Shown: positions 50,137 through 60,495, numbered from the stretch's first letter. The stretch is DNA of 64,000 nt from Buttiauxella brennerae ATCC 51605 (GCF_001654925.1 NZ_LXER01000006.1:652168-716167); one strand, 5' to 3'. Made by a program: numbers and translations. The notes: generated by a model from the letters alone, not told the origin.

Positions 50137-50933
50137 ACAATTTCCTTGTGATAAGCAGGTTCGGTTGCCAGTAAACGCAGCAGTCGCTGGTTAAAATCGC
50201 TGGCCGCGGTGACGTTACAAGCGTGTCCACCCCACGGCATGATTTCCAGCAGGCTGTCTGGTAGCGCGTTGTGCAATTCTTCAGAACAATTCCACGGCAC
50301 CAGCAGGTCGTCGCGCGAACAGATAACCAACACGGGCTGGTGGATATGTGCCGCCGTGGCATGAAAATCTGCGGCCTTGAGCGCATTCAGGCGGCGAGTG
50401 AGATTTTCAGTGCCCTGAAAGTGTGCGTTGTGCATCGCTTCTTCGGCTTCCAGCCGTGGCTGGTTGGCGGCCATCCAGTCTGCCGGGTAGAGAAACAACG
50501 GTTGAGCCTGCAAATAAGCCGCAGGACCGCTATCGCGCAGCAGCGTTTCACGCACCGCAAAGCAGCGCCGGGTATGGGCGTTAAGCTGCAACCAGCCGTT
50601 GATTATCGCCAGTTTGTCGATAGCAGCGGGGTAATCCAGCGCCAGTTGCAGTGCCACCAGGCCGCCCAGCGCATGACCCAGCACGCTGTAATGAGTGATG
50701 CCCTGGTGCAACATGGCGGTGTGGATTTCCTGTGCCATATCCGCGAGGCAATAATCATTGGGCAGAGGCTCTTTATTCTCACCCGTACCGCGCTGGTCAT
50801 AAATCACCAGTTGGTAGTGTTCAGACAGCGTCGCACGCTGTGGTAGCCAGTAACTGCCCATTCCACCGAGTCCGGCAATCAGCAATAAAACCGGGGCGTT
50901 GGGGACGGGGGCGGGCGTCAGCTCAATGTGCAT
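50133..50933 (-). CDS. rutD: Carbamate hydrolase RutD
   Basis: A 266-residue alpha/beta hydrolase. The nucleophile elbow is VLGHALGG, so the usual serine is replaced by alanine (G-H-A-L-G), as in the E. coli family member; the segment GLGGMGSYW forms the oxyanion region and the histidine is in [11 protein letters not shown]. It acts in the Rut pathway to speed decay of toxic carbamate/aminoacrylate intermediates. Same length as E. coli RutD. Confidence 0.92.
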   Translation of the reverse strand: MHIELTPAPVPNAPVLLLIAGLGGMGSYWLPQRATLSEHYQLVIYDQRGTGENKEPLPNDYCLADMAQEIHTAMLHQGITHYSVLGHALGGLVALQLALDYPAAIDKLAIINGWLQLNAHTRRCFAVRETLLRDSGPAAYLQAQPLFLYPADWMAANQPRLEAEEAMHNAHFQGTENLTRRLNALKAADFHATAAHIHQPVLVICSRDDLLVPWNCSEELHNALPDSLLEIMPWGGHACNVTAASDFNQRLLRLLATEPAYHKEIV

Positions 50934-50936
50934 ACG

Positions 50937-51323
50937 CTATTTCCCGATATGCGCGACGGTGGCTATCTCAACCAACGCGTCCGGTTTGACCAGGCCGCAC
51001 TGAATACAAAATCGTGCCGGTTTGTCGCCGGGGAAAAACTCGGCGTACACTTCGTTGATTGCGGCGTAGTTTGTCCAGTCGGTAATAAAAATGGAGTTAA
51101 ACGTCACGTCGTCCATGGTGCCGCCTGCGGTTTCAATCACCGACTTAATGGTTTCCAGCACATGGCGCGTCTGGGCTTTAGCGTCGCCGACATACACCAC
51201 ATTGTTTTGCTTATCGAACGGCAACGTTCCGGAGACATACACCACGCCATCAGCGAACGTGCCGGGTACAAACGGAGCGATGGGCGTTGTAGTTCCCGGA
51301 GGAATTATCACGGATTTCGGCAT
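50937..51323 (-). CDS. rutC: 3-aminoacrylate deaminase RutC
   Basis: A 128-residue RidA (YjgF/YER057c) family protein that hydrolyses 3-aminoacrylate to malonic semialdehyde and ammonia. The family core is [41 protein letters not shown], with the arginine and glutamate ligand residues in ARFCIQCG and [13 protein letters not shown]. It lies between rutB and rutD with gaps of 13 and 3 bases. Confidence 0.95.
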   Translation of the reverse strand: MPKSVIIPPGTTTPIAPFVPGTFADGVVYVSGTLPFDKQNNVVYVGDAKAQTRHVLETIKSVIETAGGTMDDVTFNSIFITDWTNYAAINEVYAEFFPGDKPARFCIQCGLVKPDALVEIATVAHIGK

Positions 51324-51336
51324 GGTTTATTCCTTA

Positions 51337-52035
51337 TCAGGCAATACGGGCGAAAGATTGTGGCTGCAACGCCTGGCAAAATGTGCCGACGTCGCTCACC
51401 CAACCAAAGAAGGTTTCGATATTGAATAATGCGGCTTGCTGCGCAAAAGCTGGCCCGGCCTGATGCGTGGCATCAGCCAGCACCACACCAAAGTATTCAA
51501 GGAAAAACCCGTCGCGCAGCGTCGATTCCACGCACACATTGGTGGCGATGCCGGTAAAGACCAGGTGGCGAATGCCGCGAGAGCGCAGAATGCTGTCCAG
51601 AGGCGTATTAAAAAAGCCGCTGTAACGAGGTTTCGGTAACACGATATCGCCTGCCTGTGGCACCAGTTCATCCACCAGTTGATAATCCCAGCTGCCTTTT
51701 GCCAGCAGAGTTCCCTGTAATTCCGGTTGCTTACGCATGGTTTTCAATGCATTGGATTTATGGAAGTTAGGCGAGCCTGGGCCGCCCGCTTCGACGTAAT
51801 CGCTATCCCAGCCATTCTGGAACCAGACAATCACTATTCCCGCTTCACGTGCGGCGGCAACCGCGGTTTTGATGTTCTCGATAACCGGTTTCGTTGCCGA
51901 AACATCGAACCCGGCCAGGTCGAGATAACCGCCTTTGCTGGCATAAGCGTTTTGCATATCCACGACAATCAGCGCCGTCTGTTCAGGTGCGAATGTAATG
52001 GCTTCCGGGCGAGCAATAAGAGTGATGTTTTTCAT
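51337..52035 (-). CDS. rutB: Ureidoacrylate amidohydrolase RutB
   Basis: A 232-residue isochorismatase-like hydrolase that splits ureidoacrylate (or its peroxy form) into aminoacrylate, CO2 and ammonia. The catalytic triad is seen in [13 protein letters not shown] (Asp), [14 protein letters not shown] (Lys) and [22 protein letters not shown] (Cys). Its ATG shares one base with the rutA stop (TAATG), indicating translational coupling. Confidence 0.95.
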   Translation of the reverse strand: MKNITLIARPEAITFAPEQTALIVVDMQNAYASKGGYLDLAGFDVSATKPVIENIKTAVAAAREAGIVIVWFQNGWDSDYVEAGGPGSPNFHKSNALKTMRKQPELQGTLLAKGSWDYQLVDELVPQAGDIVLPKPRYSGFFNTPLDSILRSRGIRHLVFTGIATNVCVESTLRDGFFLEYFGVVLADATHQAGPAFAQQAALFNIETFFGWVSDVGTFCQALQPQSFARIA

Positions 52036-53126
52036 TACGCCACCTCGCGAGCGGAAGGGGAAAGATGGGCGCGCGACTGCATCAGCGGCTGGATTTTTTC
52101 GCCAAAGGCTTCGATTCCGACCAGGAAATCATCGAACGTCAGCAACACACCTTCAGCGCCCTGCACCGTTGCTACTTCATCCAGCAGGCGGGCGACGGTG
52201 GCGTAAGAGCCGACTAAAGTGCCCATGTTGATATTGACCGCTGACGTCGGGTCAGCCATTTGCCGCACGTTGGTATTAGTGCCTGAACGGGTGTCTTTCT
52301 GGCTCTGTTCGGTGAGCCACGCCAGTGCTTCTTCGTCGGCACCCGCTTTGTAGTGTTCCCATTTAGTGCGGGCGGCTTCGTCGGTTTCATCGGCGATAAT
52401 CATAAACAGCACATAGGAACCGACATCGCGCCCGGTTTTCTCCGCCGCTTCAATCATGCGGGCGGCGGTAGGGGCAAAAGCAGTTGGCGTATTCACACCT
52501 TTGCCAAAGCAGAAGTTGTAGTCGGCATATTCGGCGGAGAACGCCATGCCAGCATCGCTTTGCCCGGCGCAAATCATTTTTACCGGTTGAGCAGGGCGCG
52601 GACTTAAGCGGCAGTCGTTCATGGTGAAAAATTCACCTTTTAAATCACTTTGCCCGGTTCCCCACAAATCGCGCAGCACCGTGGCGTATTCGGCGAGGTA
52701 GTCGTAGCGGCGTGCGAAATATTCGTCACCTGGCCAGATCCCCATTTGCTCGTATTCCGGTTTTTGCCAGCCGGTCACCAGATTCACCCCAAAACGGCCC
52801 GGGGCGATGGAGTCAATGGTCGAGGCCATTCGCGCCACAATGGCAGGCGGCAATGTTAGCGTTGCTGCCGTGGCGTAGATTTGAATTTTGGAGGTCACCG
52901 CCGCAAGGCCTGCCATCAGGCTGAACGACTCGAGGTTATGATCCCAGAATTCTGTTTTGCCGCCAAAGCCGCGTAGTTTGATCATCGAAAGGGCAAAGTC
53001 GAAATCGTAGTATTCCGCTTTTTGCACGATCGCTTTGTTCAGCTCAAACGTGGGCATGTATTGCGGCGCAGTGGTGGAGATTAACCAGCCGTTGTTGCCG
53101 ATAGGAATGAATACGCCAATTTTCAT
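52035..53126 (-). CDS. rutA: Pyrimidine monooxygenase RutA
   Basis: A 363-residue luciferase-like flavoprotein that opens the uracil ring using FMNH2 and oxygen to give ureidoacrylate peracid. Seen are [17 protein letters not shown] at the start, [20 protein letters not shown], and [34 protein letters not shown]. The frame is open further upstream, but the ATG at 53126 has AAGAGGCTTGCG before it and gives the E. coli length. It is the first gene of the rut operon. Confidence 0.96.
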   Translation of the reverse strand: MKIGVFIPIGNNGWLISTTAPQYMPTFELNKAIVQKAEYYDFDFALSMIKLRGFGGKTEFWDHNLESFSLMAGLAAVTSKIQIYATAATLTLPPAIVARMASTIDSIAPGRFGVNLVTGWQKPEYEQMGIWPGDEYFARRYDYLAEYATVLRDLWGTGQSDLKGEFFTMNDCRLSPRPAQPVKMICAGQSDAGMAFSAEYADYNFCFGKGVNTPTAFAPTAARMIEAAEKTGRDVGSYVLFMIIADETDEAARTKWEHYKAGADEEALAWLTEQSQKDTRSGTNTNVRQMADPTSAVNINMGTLVGSYATVARLLDEVATVQGAEGVLLTFDDFLVGIEAFGEKIQPLMQSRAHLSPSAREVA

Positions 53127-53252
53127 CGCAAGCCTCTTATTCGAGTGGGGAGCCATTTTCGAAATAGATATTGCAAACCTGATGCCAGGTTGGAAAATGC
53201 TTTTGTTATCATTATGTTGATTATTGGTTTCTATTTTTGGCGTGTTAAAACC

Positions 53253-53268
53253 AGACTGTTTGGTCAAA
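53253..53268. promoter_or_regulatory. RutR-like operator between rutA and rutR
   Basis: CAGACTGTTTGGTCAA has a perfect right half (TGGTCAA) and a poor left half of the RutR consensus TTGACCANNTGGTCAA. It lies in the 251-base divergent region, 127 bases from the rutA start. Confidence 0.55.
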
Positions 53269-53377
53269 ACCGGTGCACAAAAAACAGGCATTCGTGCGCG
53301 TTCAGGGTGCATACAATGCGCACTTATCACGTGGTCTTTGCTATGCTGTCGGGCAAAACAGAACGATGAGAGGGCGC

Positions 53378-54022
53378 ATGGCACAAGGTGCGGCAGCAAC
53401 GAAAGAAACCGGACGGCGTTCCAAAGCGGTAGCGGCGAAAAAGCAGGCTATTCTGGCGGCTGGGCTGGAGTTTTTCTCCCAATTTGGCATTCACGGGACC
53501 AGCATCGAACAGGTGGCTGAGCGTGCGGAAGTGTCAAAAACCAATCTCCTCTACTATTACCCGTCAAAAGAAGCACTCTATATTGCAGTGCTAAAACAGA
53601 TACTCGATATCTGGCTCGCACCGCTACGTGCGTTCCGCGAGGATTTACAGCCGCTGGTGGCGATAAGCGAGTACATCCGGCTGAAACTTGAGGTTTCCCG
53701 TGATTACCCGCAGGCCTCGCGCTTGTTCTGCCTCGAGATGCTGCAAGGCGCACCGCTGTTGAAAGCGGAATTGACGGGCGATTTGAAAGCGCTGGTTGAT
53801 GATAAATCAGCGATCATAGCCGGTTGGGTTGAAAGCGGAAAACTGGCGGCGGTTGATCCGCATCATTTGATATTCATGCTGTGGGCCACCACTCAACACT
53901 ATGCGGATTTCGCGAGCCAGGTCGAAGCGGTGTCGGGCAGTAATTTACAGGACGAGGAATTTTTCCGCCGCACGGTCGAAAACGTGCAGCGGATGATTAT
54001 TGAAGGCATTCGTGTGCGTTAG
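53378..54022 (+). CDS. rutR: Pyrimidine-sensing regulator RutR
   Basis: A 214-residue TetR-family repressor that responds to uracil and thymine. The helix-turn-helix is [36 protein letters not shown] (about residues 30-66); the ligand domain includes [23 protein letters not shown] and [15 protein letters not shown]. The start at 53378 follows AGAGGGCGC; the frame is open to 53273 with a further ATG at 53366. It is divergent from rutA, as in E. coli, and converges on the next gene with two bases between. Confidence 0.95.
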   Translation: MAQGAAATKETGRRSKAVAAKKQAILAAGLEFFSQFGIHGTSIEQVAERAEVSKTNLLYYYPSKEALYIAVLKQILDIWLAPLRAFREDLQPLVAISEYIRLKLEVSRDYPQASRLFCLEMLQGAPLLKAELTGDLKALVDDKSAIIAGWVESGKLAAVDPHHLIFMLWATTQHYADFASQVEAVSGSNLQDEEFFRRTVENVQRMIIEGIRVR

Positions 54023-54024
54023 TT

Positions 54025-54411
54025 TTAGCGGAATACGCAGCTAACATCACCTTCTTCACAATGTAGTGTGCTTTTCAGCAGTTCAGTGCGTTCGCGGGTT
54101 TTATCCGTCATGCATTGTGCGTGCACCATCGGTGCGACGGACGCACCGTCTGCGCCAGAGGTTAAGAATGCACAGTCGGCGTCACGAAACGCGATCCACG
54201 CATTTTGCGCCGCTTTTAACTGGGTTTTCTGCGTGTCGGTGGCGAGTTTCATTGCCTGTTTATACGTCTGGTTAAGTAAGTCATCCTGCTTTTTGTATTC
54301 ATTGCCATAGCACTCGTTAAGACCGGCCTGCGATGATGCATCACCGCAATTGTCGGCCAGAACGTTTGCACTCAACAACAGGCCAGCTATAAGTAGACAA
54401 ACGCGTTTCAT
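54025..54411 (-). CDS. Secreted LprI-like (DUF1311) protein
   Basis: A 128-residue protein with a signal peptide (MKRVCLLIAGLLLSANVLA) and a mature part of the DUF1311/LprI N-terminal type: CGDASSQAGLNECYGNEYKKQDDLLNQTYKQAM followed by LKAAQNAWIAFRDADCAFL. Two pairs of cysteines should form disulfides, plus HCEEGDVSCVFR at the end. LprI-type domains are known as lysozyme inhibitors in some bacteria; a role here is unproven. Three ATG codons stand in a row; GAGGAATGATG favours the third (54411). It lies between rutR and putA, a position without this gene in E. coli K-12. Confidence 0.85.
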   Translation of the reverse strand: MKRVCLLIAGLLLSANVLADNCGDASSQAGLNECYGNEYKKQDDLLNQTYKQAMKLATDTQKTQLKAAQNAWIAFRDADCAFLTSGADGASVAPMVHAQCMTDKTRERTELLKSTLHCEEGDVSCVFR

Positions 54412-54442
54412 CATCATTCCTCGAGGAAAAAGGCCTCCGTAG

Positions 54443-54495
54443 GTCGGATAAGCGCAGCGCCATCCGACAAAAGTGGTGGATGTGCACTATCCGCC
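54443..54495. repeat. REP-like inverted repeat pair downstream of putA
   Basis: GTCGGATAAGCGC...CCATCCGAC (54443-54468) followed by GTGGATGTGCACTATCCGCC (54476-54495). The layout is like that at 6403-6475. It lies in the 126-base gap between the LprI-like gene and putA. Confidence 0.68.
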
Positions 54496-54537
54496 CAACG
54501 AGGCCATATAAATTGTTCCTGAAAGCTTAGTGAAACC

Positions 54538-57500
54538 TTAGCCGATTGTCATCAAACTGGCGTTACCGCCTGCTGCTGCCGTGTTCACGCTCAATGAACG
54601 TTCGACATACAAACGCTCCAGCAACAGATTTGTTTCACCGCGAGCAAAGCCCTGCACCGAAACAATCGCGCCTGCGCGTGCCGCCACTTTTTCGCACAGT
54701 GAACGTAGCTGGTCGGAATCACCGTGATAAATCACCGCATCAAACGAGGCGTTGAGCAGCGTATCTTCTTTTGCAAAGTCGATATGCTTCTGTACCCGCG
54801 CCGGAAGCGCTTTTGCCAGTTCACGATGCAGTTTGTCATCAGCCCACAGTGCACGACTGCCCACGCTGGTTACCGCCGCCAGTTGCACCAGCGCGTCTTG
54901 CTCGTTATCTGCGATACACAGCACGCGCTCACGCGGCATTAATGCGTAAGTGTTGCGCTCACCGGTTGGCCCCGGCAACTGGCGCAGCGTGCCGCTTTGT
55001 GCCAGTAGTGCGAAGCGTTCGCAGATTGCAGGCAATTCCCCTTTGTTAGCCGACCACTGCGCTAATTCCTGATGCGCTTCCTGAAGGCTGGCTTTAAGCG
55101 TGGAATCCACCGGTAGCTCAGCATCCTGGCGGTTAAAGGTAGTTTGCAGCGCGTTGTCCGGGCGGTTTGCCAGCAGGCGATACAGATACAATGGGCCACC
55201 GGCTTTTGGCCCGGTGCCAGATAAACCTTCACCACCAAATGGCTGCACACCGACCACCGCGCCGACCATATTACGGTTCACATACATATTGCCGACATGC
55301 GCAGAGCCGGTCACCTGAGCAATGGTCTCGTCGATACGCGTGTGCACCCCAAGCGTCAGGCCGTAACCTGCGGCGTTGATTTGGTTAATCAATGCTTCCA
55401 GGTTATTGCGGTTGTAGCGCACCACGTGCAATACCGGGCCAAACACCTCTTTTTGCATCTCATCGAAGCTTTCCAGCTCAATCAACGTCGGGGCGACGAA
55501 AGTGCCGCTTTGCCACTCTTTCGCATCCACGCTGTTTTCGCGAGCCGCCTGGAATACTTTGCGGCCTTTGCTGCGTAACGCTTGGATGTGCTGTTCGATA
55601 TTCGCTTTTGCTTCGGCGTCGATAACCGGGCCGATGTCTGTCGTCAAACGGCCTGGGTTGCCCATACGGCACTCCGCCATCGCACCGCGCAGCATTTGCA
55701 GCGTGTGTTCCGCGACATCTTCCTGGATACACAACACGCGCAGTGCGGAACAACGTTGGCCCGCGCTATCAAAGGCCGAGGCCAGTACATCAACCACCAC
55801 CTGTTCGGTAAGCGCTGAAGAATCGACGATCATTGCGTTCAGACCACCGGTTTCTGCAATCAGCGGCGTCGGGCGACCTTGTGGATCAAGGCGGTCAGCA
55901 ATATTGCGTTGCAGAAGCGTCGCCACTTCCGTGGAGCCAGTAAACATCACGCCACGCACGCGTTTATCGCCGGTTAACTGAGCGCCCACCGTTTCACCAC
56001 GCCCTGGCAGCAATTGCAGCACGCCTGCAGGCACGCCAGCTTCCAGTAATATAGACACGCCAAGGGCGGCAATCAGCGGAGTTTGTTCCGCAGGTTTTGC
56101 CAGCACGCTGTTACCGGCAGCCAGTGCTGCGGCAATCTGGCCGCTAAAGATAGCCAGCGGGAAGTTCCACGGGCTGATACACACGACCGGGCCGAGCGGG
56201 CGGTGGGTTTCATTGTCGAAATCATCGCGCACCTGGCCTGCGTAGTAATGCAGGAAATCCACCGCTTCACGCACTTCGGCAATTGCGTTGCTGAAGGTTT
56301 TACCGGCTTCACGCACCAGAACGCCAATCAGCTTTTGCATCTGGCCTTCCATAATCACCGCTGCGCGCTCAAGGATGGCAGCACGTTCTTGCGGTGGTGT
56401 GGCAAACCAGATTGGCGCGTTGTTTACTGCACTTTCCAGGGCCTGTGAAACTTCTTCTGGCGTGGCTTCGCGGGTGAAACCCACCACGTCATGCGGTTCG
56501 GCCGGGTTTTTCACCGCCACCATGTCGCCTGCGGCAACGGCATTTTCCAGAATCGGCAACGCCTGCCATTTCTGAGCTGCACTATTGAGCAGGGCAGAGG
56601 AGAGCGATGCGAGGCGGTGCTCGTTCGCCAGATCCAGCCCACTGGAGTTGGTGCGCCCCGTGCCATATAGCTCTTTCGGCAAAGGGATTTTTGGATGCGG
56701 CAGACCGAGTCGGCCTTCTTTACTGGCGATACCTTCAATGGCGGTAACCGGGTCGGCAACCAGCTCGTCGAGCGGCAAGGTGTTGTCGGCAATACGGTTA
56801 ACAAACGAGGTATTGGCACCGTTTTCCAACAGGCGGCGCACCAGGTAAGCCAGCAGCGTTTCGTGTGTGCCAACAGGGGCATAAATACGGCAAGGGCGGT
56901 TCAGTTTGCCATCGGCAATTTTACCGACCACTTGATCATAAAGCGGCTCACCCATGCCGTGCAGGCACTGGAATTCATATTGACCAGGGTAGTAATTTTG
57001 CCCGGCCAGGTTGTAGATAGCCGCCAGTGTGTGGGCGTTGTGCGTCGCAAACTGTGGGTAAATCAGATTCGGTACCGCCAGCAGTTTCTTCGCACAGGCC
57101 AGATAAGAGATGTCGGTGTAAACCTTGCGCGTATAGACCGGGTAACCTTCCAGCCCATCCATCTGAGCGCGTTTGATTTCGCTGTCCCAGTACGCGCCTT
57201 TCACCAGGCGAATCATCAGGCGGCGACGACTGCGGGAGGCGAGGTCAACCAGGTAATCAATCACGAACGGGCAGCGTTTTTGGTACGCCTGAATCACGAA
57301 GCCAATACCGTTCCAGCCCGCCAGTTCTGGCTCGAAACAGAGCTTTTCTAATAGATCGAGTGAGATCTCCAGGCGATCGGCTTCTTCGGCGTCGATATTG
57401 ATCCCGACATCATACTGGCGTGCCAGCAGCGTCAGGAATTTCAAACGCGGGTACAACTCTTCCATGACGCGATCGTACTGCGCGCGGCTATAGCGCGGGT

Positions 57501-58500
57501 GCAATGCAGAAAGTTTGATGGAGATCCCCGGGCCTTCATAAATGCCGCGCCCGTTAGAGGCTTTACCAATGGCGTGAATCGCCTGCTGATAAGAAACCAT
57601 GTAAGCCTGCGCATCGGTTTCGGTCAGTGCGGCTTCACCCAACATATCGTAGGAGTAGCGGAAACCTTTCTCTTCCAGCTTGCGCGCGTTGGCTAACGCT
57701 TCGGCAATGGTTTCGCCCGTCACAAACTGCTCGCCCATCAGGCGCATCGCCATATCCACGCCTTTGCGGATTAACGGCTCACCACTTTTACTGATAATAC
57801 GGTTCAGCGAGTGCGACAGGCTGGCTTCGTTATGCGTCGAAACCAGGCGGCCAGTAAACAACAGGCCCCAGGTGGCGGCATTCACAAATAGCGATGGGCT
57901 ACGGCCAATATGTGAGTGCCAGTTGCCGTTACTGATTTTGTCGCGAATCAATGCATCACGCGTTGCTTTATCAGGAATACGCAATAACGCCTCGGCGAGG
58001 CACATCAATGCCACACCTTCTTGTGAAGAAAGTGAAAATTCCTGCAATAAACCCTGTACCATGCCCGCCCGGCCTGTTGCGCTCTTTTGATTACGCAATT
58101 TGTCGGCGAGTTGGTAAGCCAGTTTGTGGGTTTGCTCGGCAATCACCGGTGAAAGGCGAGCCTGCTCGAGGATCATCGGCACCGCATCGGTTTCAGGGCG
58201 GCGCCAGGCGGCGGTAATCGCTGCGCGAGTAACGGACTGCGGAAGAATTTGTTCTGCAAAATCAAGGAATGGCTGGTGTGTTTCTTCAACGTGCGGGGCA
58301 GTTTCGTCGCTTTCGTTTGCCGCACCTGCCAGCAAGGCTGGGAGTTCTGGCAATTCATCGTTGTTTTCCAGGCGTTCCAGATAGTTAAAAATCGCCTGTT
58401 TAATTAGCCAGTGTGGTGTGCGGTCAATGCGTGAAGCGGCGTCTTTAATACGCTCGCGGGTCGCGTCGTCCAGTTTTACGCCCATGGTGGTGGTGGCCAT
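54538..58500 (-). CDS. putA: Trifunctional PutA: proline dehydrogenase, P5C dehydrogenase, repressor
   Basis: A 1320-residue flavoprotein, same length as E. coli PutA. The N-terminal ribbon-helix-helix (MATTTMGVKLDDATRERIKDAASRIDRTPHWLIKQAIF) binds the put operators. The proline dehydrogenase barrel follows (about residues 260-610, with IKLSALHPRYSRAQ, RLVKGAYWDSEIKRAQ and the FAD-binding FATHNAHTLAAI). The P5C dehydrogenase domain (about 650-1120) has ETGGLNAMIVDSSALTEQ and the catalytic cysteine in FDSAGQRCSALRVL. A C-terminal domain caps the substrate channel. It oxidises proline to glutamate at the membrane and represses put genes when proline is absent. Divergent from putP. Confidence 0.98.
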   Translation of the reverse strand: MATTTMGVKLDDATRERIKDAASRIDRTPHWLIKQAIFNYLERLENNDELPELPALLAGAANESDETAPHVEETHQPFLDFAEQILPQSVTRAAITAAWRRPETDAVPMILEQARLSPVIAEQTHKLAYQLADKLRNQKSATGRAGMVQGLLQEFSLSSQEGVALMCLAEALLRIPDKATRDALIRDKISNGNWHSHIGRSPSLFVNAATWGLLFTGRLVSTHNEASLSHSLNRIISKSGEPLIRKGVDMAMRLMGEQFVTGETIAEALANARKLEEKGFRYSYDMLGEAALTETDAQAYMVSYQQAIHAIGKASNGRGIYEGPGISIKLSALHPRYSRAQYDRVMEELYPRLKFLTLLARQYDVGINIDAEEADRLEISLDLLEKLCFEPELAGWNGIGFVIQAYQKRCPFVIDYLVDLASRSRRRLMIRLVKGAYWDSEIKRAQMDGLEGYPVYTRKVYTDISYLACAKKLLAVPNLIYPQFATHNAHTLAAIYNLAGQNYYPGQYEFQCLHGMGEPLYDQVVGKIADGKLNRPCRIYAPVGTHETLLAYLVRRLLENGANTSFVNRIADNTLPLDELVADPVTAIEGIASKEGRLGLPHPKIPLPKELYGTGRTNSSGLDLANEHRLASLSSALLNSAAQKWQALPILENAVAAGDMVAVKNPAEPHDVVGFTREATPEEVSQALESAVNNAPIWFATPPQERAAILERAAVIMEGQMQKLIGVLVREAGKTFSNAIAEVREAVDFLHYYAGQVRDDFDNETHRPLGPVVCISPWNFPLAIFSGQIAAALAAGNSVLAKPAEQTPLIAALGVSILLEAGVPAGVLQLLPGRGETVGAQLTGDKRVRGVMFTGSTEVATLLQRNIADRLDPQGRPTPLIAETGGLNAMIVDSSALTEQVVVDVLASAFDSAGQRCSALRVLCIQEDVAEHTLQMLRGAMAECRMGNPGRLTTDIGPVIDAEAKANIEQHIQALRSKGRKVFQAARENSVDAKEWQSGTFVAPTLIELESFDEMQKEVFGPVLHVVRYNRNNLEALINQINAAGYGLTLGVHTRIDETIAQVTGSAHVGNMYVNRNMVGAVVGVQPFGGEGLSGTGPKAGGPLYLYRLLANRPDNALQTTFNRQDAELPVDSTLKASLQEAHQELAQWSANKGELPAICERFALLAQSGTLRQLPGPTGERNTYALMPRERVLCIADNEQDALVQLAAVTSVGSRALWADDKLHRELAKALPARVQKHIDFAKEDTLLNASFDAVIYHGDSDQLRSLCEKVAARAGAIVSVQGFARGETNLLLERLYVERSLSVNTAAAGGNASLMTIG

Positions 58501-58552
58501 ATAACTCCATTATTCAGGTGGTAGCAATTCGTTACCCGGCAATATCTATCAT

Positions 58553-58570
58553 GTTGCAACTTTGTGCAAC
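58553..58570. promoter_or_regulatory. PutA operator pair near putA
   Basis: GTTGCA (58553-58558) and TGCAAC (58565-58570) in inverted orientation, 53 to 70 bases upstream of the putA start. Confidence 0.7.
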
Positions 58571-58699
58571 CTTGTTAAATGTGAGCTGGATAGCAAGCTG
58601 TGAAATAGATTTAATTGTTAAATTTGGCTTGAGAAAGCGAGCGGGCTAATTATTCGCAGACAGGGTGAATTTACTGACACAGTTAACAGTTTAAGAGGG

Positions 58700-58730
58700 T
58701 GCAACCGTGAAAAGCGTGAGCGAGTGCAAC
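58700..58730. promoter_or_regulatory. PutA operator pair near putP
   Basis: Two TGCAAC hexamers at 58700-58705 and 58725-58730 in the same orientation, 127-157 bases upstream of the putP start. Confidence 0.7.
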
Positions 58731-58856
58731 CTGGTGAAAAAAGCTATTTTTTGTACGGTGAATTTATTGTGAATAGTGTGTTAAAACGCTTGCGGTAAGA
58801 AACTATTAAAGCTCCATGCTGCGTTCCGGTATGGCAAAAAATTTTGGAGAACTTGC

Positions 58857-60365
58857 ATGAACATGAGTACACCAATGCTGGTGACCTTCTTTATCTATAT
58901 CTTTGGCATGATATTGATAGGATTTATCGCCTGGCGTTCTACTAAAAACTTTGATGACTATATTCTGGGCGGTCGCAGCCTGGGTTGCGTGGTCACTGCA
59001 CTGTCAGCGGGCGCATCCGACATGAGCGGCTGGCTACTGATGGGCCTGCCTGGCGCCATTTTCCTTTCTGGTATTTCGGAAAGCTGGATTGCTATCGGCC
59101 TGACGGTTGGCGCATACATCAACTGGAAACTGGTCGCCGGACGCCTGCGTGTTCACACCGAAGTGAACAACAATGCGTTGACGCTGCCAGATTATTTCAC
59201 CGGGCGTTTTGAAGATAAAAGCCGTGTACTGCGCATTATCTCCGCGTTAGTGATTCTGCTGTTCTTCACCATCTATTGTGCATCTGGCATCGTGGCAGGT
59301 GCGCGTCTGTTCGAAAGCACCTTTGGCATGAGCTACGAAACCGCACTTTGGGCAGGTGCCGCGGCAACCATCATTTATACCTTTGTCGGTGGGTTCCTGG
59401 CGGTAAGCTGGACCGACACCGTACAGGCGAGCCTGATGATTTTCGCGCTGATCTTAACGCCAATAATGGTGGTTATCGCGGTTGGCGGATTTGACGATTC
59501 GATGGCGGTTATCAAGCAAAAGAGCATTGAAAATATCGATATGCTCAAAGGGCTGAACTTCGTCGCGATTATCTCTTTGATGGGTTGGGGCCTGGGCTAT
59601 TTTGGCCAGCCGCATATTCTTGCGCGCTTCATGGCGGCAGATTCTCACCACACAATCGTTAAAGCGCGTCGCATCAGTATGACGTGGATGATTTTGTGCC
59701 TGGCGGGTGCCTGTGCTGTGGGCTTCTTCGGTATTGCTTACTTTACTAATAACCCATCGCTTGCGGGCGCGGTTAACCAGAACGGCGAGCGTGTGTTTAT
59801 CGAACTTGCGCAATTGCTGTTTAACCCATGGATTGCGGGCATCTTGCTGTCAGCCATTTTAGCGGCGGTGATGTCTACGCTGAGCTGCCAGTTGCTGGTT
59901 TGCTCCAGTGCGATTACCGAAGATCTCTACAAAGCGTTCTTCCGTAAAGATGCCGGTCAGAAAGAGCTGGTGTGGGTAGGGCGCTTTATGGTGCTGCTGG
60001 TGGCTCTCATCGCCATCGCGCTGGCGGCTAACCCTGAAAACCGTGTTCTGGGCCTGGTCAGTTATGCGTGGGCAGGCTTTGGTGCCGCGTTTGGCCCGGT
60101 GGTATTGTTCTCGGTGATGTGGTCACGCATGACACGCAACGGTGCACTGGCGGGGATGATCATCGGTGCGCTGACGGTTATCGTCTGGAAACAGTTCGGC
60201 TGGTTGGGCCTGTATGAAATCATTCCTGGTTTCATCTTCGGCAGCATCGGTATTGTGGTTGTCAGCCTGCTTGGCAAAGCGCCAAGTGCGACGATGCAAA
60301 AACGTTTTGCTCAGGCCGATGAAATTTACCACACCGCACCGCCATCAAAATTGCAGCCTGAATAA
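58857..60365 (+). CDS. putP: Sodium/proline symporter PutP
   Basis: A 502-residue SSSF (solute:sodium symporter) family protein with about 13 transmembrane helices, same length as E. coli PutP. Conserved segments include FDDYILGGRSLGCVVTALSAGASDMSGWLLMGLPGA (helix 2, with the sodium/proline-binding Asp and Ser), WTDTVQASLMIFALI, LMGWGLGYFGQPHILARFMA and AAVMSTLSCQLLVCSSAITEDLYKAF (helix 9). It brings in proline for use by PutA. The ATG at 58857 follows TTTTGGAGAACTTGC. Confidence 0.98.
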   Translation: MNMSTPMLVTFFIYIFGMILIGFIAWRSTKNFDDYILGGRSLGCVVTALSAGASDMSGWLLMGLPGAIFLSGISESWIAIGLTVGAYINWKLVAGRLRVHTEVNNNALTLPDYFTGRFEDKSRVLRIISALVILLFFTIYCASGIVAGARLFESTFGMSYETALWAGAAATIIYTFVGGFLAVSWTDTVQASLMIFALILTPIMVVIAVGGFDDSMAVIKQKSIENIDMLKGLNFVAIISLMGWGLGYFGQPHILARFMAADSHHTIVKARRISMTWMILCLAGACAVGFFGIAYFTNNPSLAGAVNQNGERVFIELAQLLFNPWIAGILLSAILAAVMSTLSCQLLVCSSAITEDLYKAFFRKDAGQKELVWVGRFMVLLVALIAIALAANPENRVLGLVSYAWAGFGAAFGPVVLFSVMWSRMTRNGALAGMIIGALTVIVWKQFGWLGLYEIIPGFIFGSIGIVVVSLLGKAPSATMQKRFAQADEIYHTAPPSKLQPE

Positions 60366-60405
60366 TTGCAGCTTCAGTCATTGATAATCTGAACCACACC
60401 TCTTG

Positions 60406-60429
60406 AAGGCCGCGTAAGCGGCCTTTTTT
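60406..60429 (+). terminator. Terminator of putP
   Basis: AAGGCCGC (60406-60413), loop GTAA, GCGGCCTT (60418-60425), then TTTT. Confidence 0.92.
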
Positions 60430-60476
60430 ACAGCTGTTCACAAATATACAAATTATCCGCTTGTGTTTATTTTTCT

Positions 60477-60495
60477 GGTAATGATAATCACAATC
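60477..60495. promoter_or_regulatory. Fur box of efeUOB
   Basis: GGTAATGATAATCACAATC matches the 19-base Fur consensus GATAATGATAATCATTATC at 16 positions. It lies 59-77 bases upstream of efeU. E. coli efeU is Fur-repressed and also regulated by CpxAR. Confidence 0.85.

Larger units (their letters stand above)
58501..58856. promoter_or_regulatory. put control region between putA and putP
   Basis: A 356-base divergent intergenic region, AT-rich in the part near putP. It holds four hexamers GTTGCA/TGCAAC, the core recognised by the PutA ribbon-helix-helix: 58553-58558, 58565-58570, 58700-58705 and 58725-58730. E. coli has five such operators in the same region. Individual promoters were not placed. 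Confidence 0.8.
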
